DNA of 64,000 nt from Apricaphanius iberus (taxonomy: Eukaryota; Chordata; Actinopteri; Cyprinodontiformes; Aphaniidae), in contig JAPXFQ010000113.1 in the NCBI GenBank assembly GCA_028564705.1, positions 2,046,001 through 2,110,000 on the forward strand, written 5' to 3'. Each line of letters opens with the position of its first letter. The first letter of the stretch is position 1. This document shows, piece after piece, positions 13,701-25,800 of the stretch. Below the pieces are notes generated by a model. It was not told the DNA's origin. It saw only the letters and a program-made list of their open reading frames with translations, and searched no databases. A program made the translations under genes and the position numbers.

Positions 13701-16700
13701 TTAAAGGATTTAAAAATGCTGGCGCTGGTTTATTGAAAATCTTTTCCAATGAAATCCTATGTTTTGACATAAAACCATTCTTCAACTCTTTAGATAACAT
13801 ATTAGTTGCATTGTATAAAGTCAATACACAAGCTAGGCTGTTCAACAGCAAACTGCTTATTTAAACTCCGTCTATAATTTTACAGTTTTTTCCCCCTACT
13901 TACACAATATTCGACTAATCATTTACTGCTTTATGATAATAGATCATCACTACAACATATTGGCTGTATGCTACCAGTTCATTACTGACATATTGCCTTG
14001 TGTACATAATATAAGCTGTGGATTGTTTATGACTCCTTAGCCTCATGCTAGTAACATTTAATCAAGACGCTTAAGCATGAGGCTAGCAGCATATCATGCA
14101 GATCATGCTAGCAACAAGGTATGACAACCTCTTTTGACATTTAATTCACGTTTCACAACAATTTATCCCCTTCCAAGACAGTTTTGGATGCACACGGTGG
14201 ACATTTACTTATACATGCCTATGGCATCCTTTGTTTCTAATAAATGAATACATTTTCGAATAATACATTTTCTAAAATATAAAATTCTATTAAACAAATC
14301 GAATCTAATAATTAAGTATCCTGTTGACGAAAGAAGATAACAGCATGTTTCATCCTGGGGATATGATTGGGGAGCTGTGCAGTGTCAATTTTCCAGCATA
14401 CATATTGGTTATTGGCCCAAAAAGGAAAATACTCACTCATAGGTCCATGAAAGAAGCTTTAAAATTTCTTGTCAGATTTATTCCCCTGGAATGTCATAGA
14501 TTACAAATTAAAAGTTCGTAGACAATAAAAAACAGACTATAAAAATGTGTTAATTTCAAATTGTATTGAGTGCCAATTAATGTGGCAAAGATACTCTTTT
14601 AGAAAACAATAACTTTTATGAGGTATTTTTTCACCCTAGCTGAATAAATGTAAATTGCCTGCATTTGTTTAGAGCTTCTTGAGTCAGAGGACTGGAAAGC
14701 ACTTTACATCACATTCAGCAATTCACCATTTATGCCATCATTCATACACTATTGATAGTACGCTACATTGTAGCCAGAGCTGCTTCGGGGGATGCTGAAG
14801 GAACTGGCAACCCACCAGTTACAGGACAGACTCCTACTATCTGAGCCAGAGTTACCATAGTGGGCCTACTCAAATTTAAGTTGTAATTTTTCAAAGTCGT
14901 TGAATGGGAGATGATGCTATTTTAGTGTAAAAGTAATTTAAGTGTTGTTGTTTTTTTAACAATCTTTCTTTTACCAGGGTTACATCACAAGGCTCTTATT
15001 TATGTTATTTGATATGAGTTTCCTTTCCAAGTGTCACCGAGGACCCACAATAATCAGCCTAAAAATAAAGCAACCATCAGAATTTAGACATCCTCACTGT
15101 AAACCATCACTTCCACTTTGTTCACTGATCCTCTGCTTGTTTAGGGATATGTCATTGCCCCCTGTGTCCTGCTGCATGTTTGTCGTCATTCTGCTCCGTC
15201 TGTCCTGAGCTCCTCCCTAAGTTTGGCTCCTCTCTGTTCCTTGATTGCTCTTCCTTTTGGGATCAAGATAGTGTGTTTTGTTCTGCACAATCGACCCACC
15301 CTGTGCATGACACCATGCGGCACATACACACACGAGCACACACTCTCGCCACCTTACACTCTCACGCTTCCCAGGAAAAGCGTCGGCTCTCAAAGTTAGC
15401 TCTGAAAGATAAAATTAGTTGGATGGATGTGTGGTCGTGCAGGTAGTTAGAGACGGAGGGTGAGGTAGACATGCACACAGAAGTACCGCATCAACGTTCA
15501 TACAATATGTGCCTGCCAACAGGGTGAGAAGTAGCTAAACGACAATATGAATGGACTCTGGTCCAAGTTTTGTATGATGCCTGTGTGTGTGTGCGTGTGT
15601 CATCTCCTGTTCTGACCTGCTGCCTGAAATACACATGGATGTCTCTGGATGTTCTGGTCTCAACCCAAAAATAATCACACAAGCATATGAATCAGTACAC
15701 AAATATGAGCATGTTTTAATGAAAAAAAAAACAAAAAAAACCCCACAAATAATTGAAATAACACTTCAATACATTTTAACAAATTCATACAGAGGTGGCA
15801 AATATTGACATTTGTCTTATGTAAGTTAGTTGTATAAAATTATTAAATATTAGATTCATATATTACTCATAGAAACATCTGTATACAGAGAATGAATCGC
15901 ACAGACACCCGTAAAATGGTACACATGCATACGCACAGGCACACTCTGATGAACTTACTCAAATACCCACGGATGGACGTGGTAAAAGCTTTATGACACT
16001 CATACATTTGGGTTTTATTTAACTTCCATTATACAACAGGGATGTTATACTGACATCATTTGATATAGAAAAAGAACATGGGGTGGGAAAACACAGGATA
16101 GTCTCTGGTCTGTGCAGACCTCCTACATGGTAGGCTTCTGCATATAATCAGTCTTTGAAAGAAGAACTGAAGGCAGCCCCTAGAGAACAACAAAAAGCTT
16201 GTCCGCTCCCCTGTTTCACCCATCGAAGGCAACGCGTGATTGACCGTCAATCGGGCAGCTACAAATCAAGACAGAAACTCACAGCTTTTGTGGATGTCAG
16301 AATCAGATCGGGGTTTTGCAAGCATTGTTCGTGCACCCAATATAGTACCACTCTAGGACACAAAAAAGCAAAAGCAGCTCTGAGAAATGCAGCTGGTGGA
16401 TAGATGGAATTGCACTTATTCTGGCTCATAGTGTCTGTAAAATGTAAGACGCATTAGACTACAGGGCGGACGGGTGTGGGGGAGGGACTTTGATTTGGCA
16501 AATCATGTAAATAAATAAATAACTAGTAAAGCAGGTGTCCATATATCCTTAATGCTGTGGCTTACTTAACGCCATTCCTCCTGTGTTTCCTGGTCCTCAC
16601 TGCTCAGCAGTGTTTCAAGTCTCTTTCCTCGGTTTACAGTTCAGCAGGATAATCACAAGGTGGTATTGTCACTGAGGTTTCAGGCAGTATTGGAGATGTG

Positions 16701-19700
16701 TAAGGAGGAGGAGAGGTCCTTCGTGTGTAGTGACTGGGGAGTTGTTCCTCGGTGGAGGTGGAGGATGCTGGGTTGTCGTGGAGGGCAGAGCTGGTGAGGG
16801 AAGAGGCTGGAGAGGTATGTGGGGGGGCAGCAACGTTTCTGGTAAAGGGGTGTGGGGGAGCACTCAAGAATAGATCAAGCTCTTGAGGAAGCGGACTGTG
16901 CCACGTTTGAAGACGAAGGGACAATCACGCCGCTGGGAAGCTTCTCACGTCGGAGAGGAAGCCAAACAACGAGAGGAAAAGCGCTCTGATTTTTGCACAG
17001 GAAGCCCAGCGCGCCTCCTGCCAGGGCTAGATAAGAGCGTCGAGGTTCCCAGGGCCAGACCCAGGAGTGGACTCAGGCCCCAGGCGAGAGGCCACCCATC
17101 AGTCTGGCCCAGCCTGGCCCACGGTCCCCGGGCTTCCTCCAGCACGGCGTCAGGCTTGTGGTGCAGCGGAGCTGCAAAGAACAAGGGGCCTTGTGAGGAT
17201 CCAACCAAAACTAATCATCTAAAGAAACACACTGAATACAAAAACTGAAACAGACCAGAACAGAGCTTTCACAAAGGACCTTAAGTTAGATGAGAGGGCA
17301 AATGCAATCTGCAGAGACATTTAATTGGTTGGTTTTATGTCTTTTCATGACAGATTGTTTCATTTGTTTTAAGGTGATCTTAAAAGTCTAACTTAGAATG
17401 TTTAGAGTGAGGTTCTGTTGAAAGGTTCAATGCATTTTATATCTTGCTTCCTGCAAATAACTTCTAGCATATGAAAAAAAAAACAATTCTAAAAAAGTTG
17501 TTATGCTGAATATTTGCAGTTTCAAATTTTACAATGGTAGTGGTGATTGGTGGTGCACCAACAATGACCTTCCTGTATGCAACTCATGCTGAGAATGGAA
17601 GAGGTAGCCCTATCAGTCAGCTAAAATACCCAAGGAATTGCAAGGCCGCCTATAAATCAATGAAATAGCTTTTTTAAAAACTGCTATTAATGAATTGTTT
17701 TATTGCATCACTTTACTTTTATGTCACAGTTATTTTGATCAGAAATAGATTTTGTTCATATTTGGAATACATGTTTAAGTAAGAAAGATCATTGTCAGAA
17801 CACCCCCTTTATCCTCCATTCTTCAATCGAAATAAGAATCAGATTATGCGAAATAACCATCTAATGAAACCTGACAAAAGTTTAAAGCATGGGCAGCAAA
17901 CCTCAGTCCTCACAGGAAATTGTCCTTGAACTTTTTTAGACATGTCTCTGTTTCAACACCTGAATCAAAGAATTAGCTCATCAGCAGGACCTCACAGACC
18001 CAACTACCTGATGAGGAGGGAATTTTATCATTTGATTCAAATGTGCTGAATCAGAAACACATCTAAAGGTTGCTGGACAAAAGCGCTCGAGGACTGGAGT
18101 TTGTCACCCCGGATCATGAAATAGTCTTTCCCATAAGTTACAGTGGCATTTGGAGCTGTTTTAGGAGAATAGTTTGCTTTCGTCTTGGCCTCCCACAAGC
18201 TTATCAGTCTGCTAATCTGCATTAACAGAGACTCTATTTTATAAACCCTTAAACTCTCTTTGTGTTTACATTGTTAGAATTATGCAGCAAATGGAACTAG
18301 GAGGCGGTACACCACCAAAGATCTTCCCATCAGCAACATATTCTGAGAATGCTACATGCAAAGTTTTTTTTGGGCTAGAATAACTTAGAATAACAGTGGA
18401 TCATGTAAAAGCATAAAATATTTTTGCTTCTTAACATTAACACTGCACTTAACATTAAAACCAGGCGTTTTCACTGACTGGGGATACGCCCCCATTATAG
18501 GTTTCACACAGGAATAATATTGGCGATGCATCTTATAGGTCTATTTTACTGTGTAAATAATTATCTCGTTCTCTATGAATAACCATCAAATGCAAACATG
18601 ACAACAGGTTAAAGGTCAATAAACTAGCGTTAGCTTAAACCACTATTACCTTTTTTTTTGATTTAATAAGGTAGAGGGCTTCCCCTGCCACAGGCGATCT
18701 GTTCAGAGTGTACCCTACCTCTCACCCATTGATCACTGGAGCTAGGCACCAGCCCCCCTGCTACCCTTCATGGATGGTTGGATGGATGGATGGATGGATG
18801 GCAGAGGGCAGCTATGGTCTTGATCCAACTGAACTAGATTTATTCCAAATAAAAGCCTTCAGGAGAGTAATTTATAGCAGGTAGATAACTGTTTTCTTCA
18901 ACCTTTCGATTGAACCTCACTTCGAAAACATTTTAAAGATGGTAATGCTAAAGTGAATAGGTTTTTACGTGTTACATAAAACAGATTGCATTTGACGTCT
19001 TAAAAACAAAGACACTCATTTACATCCAAAATACACAAGTGTATGATTATTTACTTTCAGCCCTTAACTCTGTTTGTCTTAGTTTTTATTGTTTTTCAGA
19101 ATATTGACAGTAATGGTTAAGGAAATAAATACTTTACATCACTTTGGCATAACGGTGAAAGTTTTGTATTTAAACACTGTCACTTGGTTTGAATAAAATC
19201 TGTCCGTTACTAATCTGAGCTTCTATGAAAGAAAAGTAGAGGCATCATGGCGAGGCGCCATGCGAGAGTGCCAGGGTTACGGGTCAAGTACACGGATGAT
19301 GTCAGTGTGTCTCAGAGGAGGGAAGAGAGTATGGGCGGCAGCTGCGCAGCTCTCAGGTAATACTTAACCTCTCTGACTGGGTCGTAAGGAACACAATAAG
19401 CCTCTGACCTCCAAGAACGACTTAATCAGTGTTCCTGCCAAGGTGGCTGCTTTAACACTCAGTGTTGACTCAGTGGCTGTCCCTCTCCATCACTGGGTTG
19501 GGCCATTTCTCATGAGAACTCTGTATATAGAGTGTGTGTCAGATATAAGAAAAGCATCACAGGATGCCGTGTGCAATCACAATAATAAACAGGCCTCTAA
19601 CTCTGCGCCCTGCTCAGGAAATTCATTAAATCATAGCTTTTGATTTGGAAACCAACAAATCGTGACTGAGAGCAGGGACTGGCCTCTATTGAAGTGTGTT

Positions 19701-19783
19701 TTTTCTTCCCTGTCCTTTCAAGTCTGAGATACACCGTGTACTGAGTCTGTGAGTGTAGGCGCGCACGCACACACACCCACACG

Positions 19784-19821
<38 letters not shown>

Positions 19822-22800
19822 TACACACACTTTTAGCTGCGTAGGTGCACTTAAACAAACATATGGAAAAGAACAGACTGGAAAATAAGAGAACGTACCT
19901 TATGGGGAAAGAGCAGTATGAGTATACAAACATACAAACACAAGGCATACATGCAGTTACATGCAGACAAACAAGCATATACACATTGACGCACAGACAC
20001 ACACACACACATTCCAGCACTTAAAAGGCCCTAAAAAGGCATCTGTTCTGGTTACAAGAAGGAAGTGCTGTCTGAGCACATGCTGACATAGACAAAACAT
20101 GTCTTGTTTTTTCAAAAACAGTCCCACTTACACTCTAACTTATAGTAAAACAAATATTTGTACAATAACTCTAGCATTTTAGCAGTACATCTTACTTCTG
20201 TGGTCAAAACGTGCATGGATAAAAGATCGAGAGTAGCTTGTGGAAGCATTCATGCACTTTTCCATACTTTGTAACATGTGGCAAGGTGCACAACAAAGAG
20301 TCATGCAGCCAAAGTGTGCATGACTCTCACCCCTGAGTCAGGGGATCGAATCCTGCCAAGGCCATCGTCGTGCACCTTGCCACATTTACATAAACAGACT
20401 TCAGTGTATGTTATTGCATTTTTTATGTAATAGACCAACACAAAGTTAATTATGAAGTTGAAGGAAGATCCTAAAAGTGTGGGGTCAGCTTATATTTAGT
20501 ATATGGGAGAATATATTGTTCGGACAACTAGATGCTCTCTGCAAAGCTGGCCTTCATCATAGAGAGGTAAGGAGAAAGCAGCTGTTATCAGGAATGCCAT
20601 ACAGGTAATCCAGTAAACTCAGATGTTACTCTTGGGCCTATGTGCCACGATTACAACAGAAAACTGGCCCCTGCACATCACACCATCTCCATAAGGAAAC
20701 ATGGTTGCAGCAGCATCATGTTGTGGAAATGCTTTTCTGCTGCAGTAATATGGGCACTGGTTAGAGTAAATATGCAGATAAGCGAAACTAAATACTAAAC
20801 AATCCAGGAAGAAATGAAGATCTTCACCTTCCAGCAGTACAAATACAGTAATTATGCACATATTTGTGTTGGACTATCCAAATGTGTGATTCAGTGGCTA
20901 TTACAATAAAATTAAATATTATATTAGATATTTAATGTTTAGTTAAAACAATGTCAAATCATAGATAATAAGCAGCGCTTTGCATGGATGTTTCTGGATT
21001 AAATTAAGATCATATTTGATATGTTATCCTGAAATTATTCATTTCAGAGACACGTGGTCTGCCGCGCTACTCACAGGCCTTTGGATGGGCACGGATGCCA
21101 GAGCCACTCAATATGTGGAGGGGGGACTCCGTGGGATGTGCAGTGGAGCAACCTTCTGCTCCCCAGACGTACTGAGCCCGGGTTTTGCAACGACACTGCT
21201 TTCTCACCAATCTGAGGGCTCACTATGAAACATGAAGCAAACATAAAGAGAAAACAACAGGTTAACAGGTGCAAGGAGGAAGTTCCTTATCAGGTTCCAG
21301 TGTATTTATTGGATCTCACCATTGACCACAAGCGTGAGCGTGAGATTCCGATACAGGCTATGTTGCTGGAGCCGTACAAGGACAGTGTATTTTCCTGCAT
21401 CCTCCTCTGCGACATCCCGGATGACCAGGGAAGTCCCATTCATGTGGTATCTGGAGCACTGCTCTGCTGCCACCCGACCATCCTTCAACCTGACGGGAAA
21501 GAAAATCATTGGGATTAATGCAAATATGCCTCACAGAAATCTTTTTAAATAATAACCACAGTGATTCAACAGTTACACGTTTAACTCAAAAGGGTAGCAT
21601 AACTGATCCACATGCAGAAAGATAAATGTCATCCTTACCATATGACCTCAGGGGACGGGAAGGCTCGAAGCTTCGGAGAAAGTTTGTAGGATTTCTGCCC
21701 CGCTTGTACCTCCACCACTGATCCATTTCTAGGCTTCAGACGGATGAATGGACGATCTAAGATTATAGCGAGACATAAAACCCATTCAGATTGCTTTCCA
21801 CATCTGAGTGACTCAGAGTTTTAGATTAAAAAAAAAACATCCTGACAAAACAGAGGGAGAATTAAAATGGAAACTCTTTTTGTGTCATATGACTGGGTTG
21901 GATCATCAAAATGTGAGGAGATTGGAGGCGACTTACTGTAGACTGTAACCGTGACTTGCTGCTGTTTGCTTTGCTCGCCGCTGGTCACTCGGCATGTGTA
22001 GCGACCGCGGTCTGTACGCCGGAGCTTTGGGATCGTTAGGACATTGTAGAACAGCATGTGCATCGGGTGCTTCACCAGCCTTTTAAAGCTGGAGCCTGCA
22101 TTGTTTCTCTGAAGGTTGAATAAAGGAACAGCAACAAAATTAACAGGATGCTTATCTGTGTCCAAGCCAAGTACAATGCAGTTACTTAAAGTTAGTGTGG
22201 TTTAAAACCGCACTAACTTTAAGAAATGTGGACATTGTTCAAATTAGATTGGTAATCTGAAGATAAAAAAGTCCAAATTGTGTAATAAATCAACTTCCTC
22301 AACAACTTAATAAAGTTAATAAACATGTTTTTCTCCGTTTCTAAATTTAATTAATGTCACTGGAATTATATGCTGTAATCCTCTGTTAAAAAAATAAGTA
22401 CAACCTATTAACCAAATGTCATAAATTTTGATTGAGGGGAAGAATTTTCATTGAGAGAGAAATTTAAAGGGAAAGTTAATTGTAGGATTTAATCATAGTC
22501 AGTATTCTAGTGGGATACTGACTTACTGGGTATCAAATGTGATACTTTAGAAATATAATTTTACTAAATTAATTTCAATGGTAGGTTAAACTTTAAATAA
22601 AAACAGATTGGTTCAAGTGCTGTCCATTTCAGGTAAGATAATGAATACTTATTAGTTTGCTTTAAGTTAAGAAGTTAAAGAAATAATTATCTCGACAAGT
22701 TTTGCATCCATTTACTGTATGTGTATATCTTGCTTTTTTTACTTGTTTTTCATTGTCTTTTACCACTATTTTATCAAACAAATAAATTATCGATAACTTT

Positions 22801-25800
22801 GGAATTAATGGACGTTTTCCTGATAAAGGTTAATATTTAAAAAAAAAAACAGCCTGTCACTTTTTAGACCCCACTTAGTAAGGAGGATTACCGTTTCTGC
22901 TCAGTCTCAATCAAAGCTCTATTGTTGTGACAATCTGTGGGCGTTTCAGCCCGGCTGAAAGTAGGTCTGACCTTTCCAGGATAGTCCCAGGTGATGTTGA
23001 CTCTGGTGTTCAGCTCTGCGGTGGCAGTGCAGTTCAAAGCAAGCCTCTCCCCCTTCAGGGCCTGCACTGATCCGCTGGTGTTCAGATAAACCTCTGTGAT
23101 GTTACTCACTGAGATCAATGAGAAAAAGCACTAAATAGATTAGAATTAAAAACCTTAGGTATATTGATATGCTTGTAAAGGAATGATGTAAAGACTAAAT
23201 GCTGACCTGTTCTGTGTACAAAGTATTTGCGTGAGTTGTGTTTAACTCCGTCAATGACAGCCTCGCAGTGAAGGAGGCCGATGTTAGAGAAGGTGGGTAT
23301 CTTGATGGTGAAACCATGTTTGCTATCCCAGGCCATATTCCTGTGGTCTTGAATCAGCGTACTGTAAGCCTGTAAAGGAGGCACACCAGGAAAAACCCCA
23401 TCAGATGTTATGGTTTCCCACAACGACAAAATAACTGACACACTATCACTGAGTAAGTCTGCCATCTCACAAAAAGATGAGGAAAAAGAAACAACCGAAT
23501 CACTGTAGAAAGGAAGTCACAGTTATTATGCAACATCAATGCATGAAAACCTGATAATATGCTAAGGATTACATTATGCGGGTTGCAGATACAGTACTAC
23601 GTATTGGAGTTGGTGTGTCAAATTTGGATTAAACTATTAGAATCACCTCAACATGTTTATAGCTTTTTTACTCAATAACTTGGAATGAAATATAAAAAAA
23701 CAAGGTTGGTGCTGTTGTAGCTTGGTCTGAAGTCTTAAATAGTGACGCAATTTGACGCAACCACAAACCTCTATTTATTTTATTGGTATGGTATGTGATA
23801 GACCGAAATAAAGTAGTGCACAGTTTGGAGGTGGAATGAAAATAACACCGGGCTTTTAAAATGTTTTTTAAAAAAGTGGCTGATAATAAAATGTATGTTC
23901 ATTCTTATTTAAAAAATACATCGAGCTTGGTCAGAAAGGATGAAAATTGTCTGAATTTTGGCTTGAACTTTGACTAGGCCTTTCTAACACATGGACATGC
24001 TATGATCTAAACTAAACTATTCCATTGATGGTTTGTGTACGATTCTTGTCCTGTTGGAAGGGGAACCCCTGGTTATTTGCAGTGTCGTTTGCCCTGCCTT
24101 TAGCTCCATCTAACTTTCCCATCTTTTCCTACAGCATAATAATACCACTACTGTGTTTCATGATGGGTAGGGTTTGGTATCAAGACCGAAAAGTGATCTT
24201 CTTCCACATATTTCCTGTGTCTCTCACAACTGACTTGGAATTGCAAGATTCAAGAAAAAATGTCTCCATTTTATTTGAATTAGGTTTTACTTTTAAGATC
24301 ACTTTATTGAGCAGCTGAGCTGTGACTTTTAATACTCGTTGGTCTTATAGAATACTCATTTGTATATTTAAAGTACGTTTATTAGTTTATAAATCATTAA
24401 CTGGCTTGGCACCAAAGTATGTTGAAGATCTGTTCTCATTGTGGATGCAGCGATACAGACACTGGTAGGTAGTTTCGGGGCCGATAACGTTCTAATGTAC
24501 TCATATCTGTATGTTAACCATGAACCATGAAAAGATGCTTAAAGTGTAGAAACTCTGCAATAATTTTCCAAATAAATTTTATTTTTCACTTGAAATTTTA
24601 CTTTTGTGCTCATTTTTATTAATATTTTATTTTTTATATAATTCACCATCATTTGTTGTAACAAGGAGAAAATAAAATAAAACCTGTCTTCCAATTCATT
24701 GCATTGTTTTGTGTGGTAGGAGTACTGGTATTGGTACACGGTACTGGCAAGTACTCAGACCCAAGTTTCGTTATCTGTATCGGTTGAAAAAAGTGGTATC
24801 GTTGCATCCCTATTTATCACAATATCCATCCCCCAGACCACTCAGGTCTTGCAACTCCAGTCGAAAAATGATAATGGATTGCACATATACAGCGCTTTTC
24901 GAAACCCTCAAAGCACTTTACAATTCAAGCTATGACTGTCTACTAATCATCCATAGAATTTTGGTTCTTGTTCTCTAATCGCCCAAAGCACCCTAAATTA
25001 CCTTGCTGTGAGTTAAAAAAATAAAATTCCCTAACAGGTATCTTTGTTCTAGACCCTTGGGAGAGCTAAGTGTTGGTTTTATAAGTTTTGAACATGGACA
25101 CTTGTGTAACTGGATAACTTTGTTGTGTTCTCAGAGGCAGCTACAAGGAAATGTTTTTTTTGGTGACATAGTGGAAGCTTTCCACCCTCTCTCAAGGGAC
25201 TGGACCCCCCCGTCACCAGAACCATCACACACGCTCACTTTCCCCATTCTTGGATCACCAGTGTGAATTGGCTGATAGCCCCCCTCCCACAGAGGGAGGC
25301 GACCTTCTAAGATGCCGCTGACCTCTTTGCCCTCCCCTCTCAGTCCTGTGAAGTAGCTGCTTCCCTCTACATCCTCCATCTGAACCCAATGACGCCCAGT
25401 CTGAGCACCCGCGGTGCCCTCTGAGCCCCTCTCGCGTCCATCTTCTCCCCCTTACTGTACATGGAGACGAGGTGAGGATGGAGGTGGGAGCAGGAGTGGT
25501 GGAACGGCGAGGAGGAGCAAAAGGCGTCAGGATATGTGAAACGTGACTCCAGTCCATCTCCTTGCATCCTGTTACTACAGGATATAGAGATTTGGACTGG
25601 AATCCCGGCTAACCCGATCGTCCCAGGCCCAGCTTTCACGGCTTAAGTGAGAGAGCAGAGGCTCCTGGGCATTGTTTGTGCTGAGAAGGGTCACAGCAGA
25701 GACCCAGGGAGAGTGTAAAGTCCTTTCAGGAAAAAAACACTCAAGAGGCTGTGACAGGGAAGACATTCCTGGTTCAGACCAACCAAGCTTGAGGGAAGTG

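Larger units (their letters stand above)
11118..21074. other. flt1 intron 10, about 10 kb
   Basis: This is the longest intron here. No conserved exon was found. It holds Tc1-like remnants, a 50-bp tandem duplication, a SINE tail, a CA microsatellite and GC-richer patches at 16880-17170 and 19230-19400. The patch 16630-17170 is purine- and GC-rich on the plus strand with no supportable gene. Confidence 0.65.

Noticed and set aside
16634..16924. Pro/Thr/Ser-rich minus-strand frames in flt1 intron 10
   Set aside because: Low complexity caused by the purine-rich plus strand; no flanking splice logic.
19597..20020. Cys/Val-rich open frames over the CA tract in intron 10
   Set aside because: Same microsatellite artefact; no splice context or similarity.
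22892..23369. kdr or flt4 as the identity of the Ig receptor
   Set aside because: The transmembrane exon (TLTCTCV.AT, LFIRK) and the Ig2 phrase PCRVT.PNIT fit FLT1 better than KDR or FLT4 as remembered.
24709..24978. 89-codon frame in flt1 intron 4
   Set aside because: It straddles the edge of a nonautonomous element and another repeat; no coding signal.
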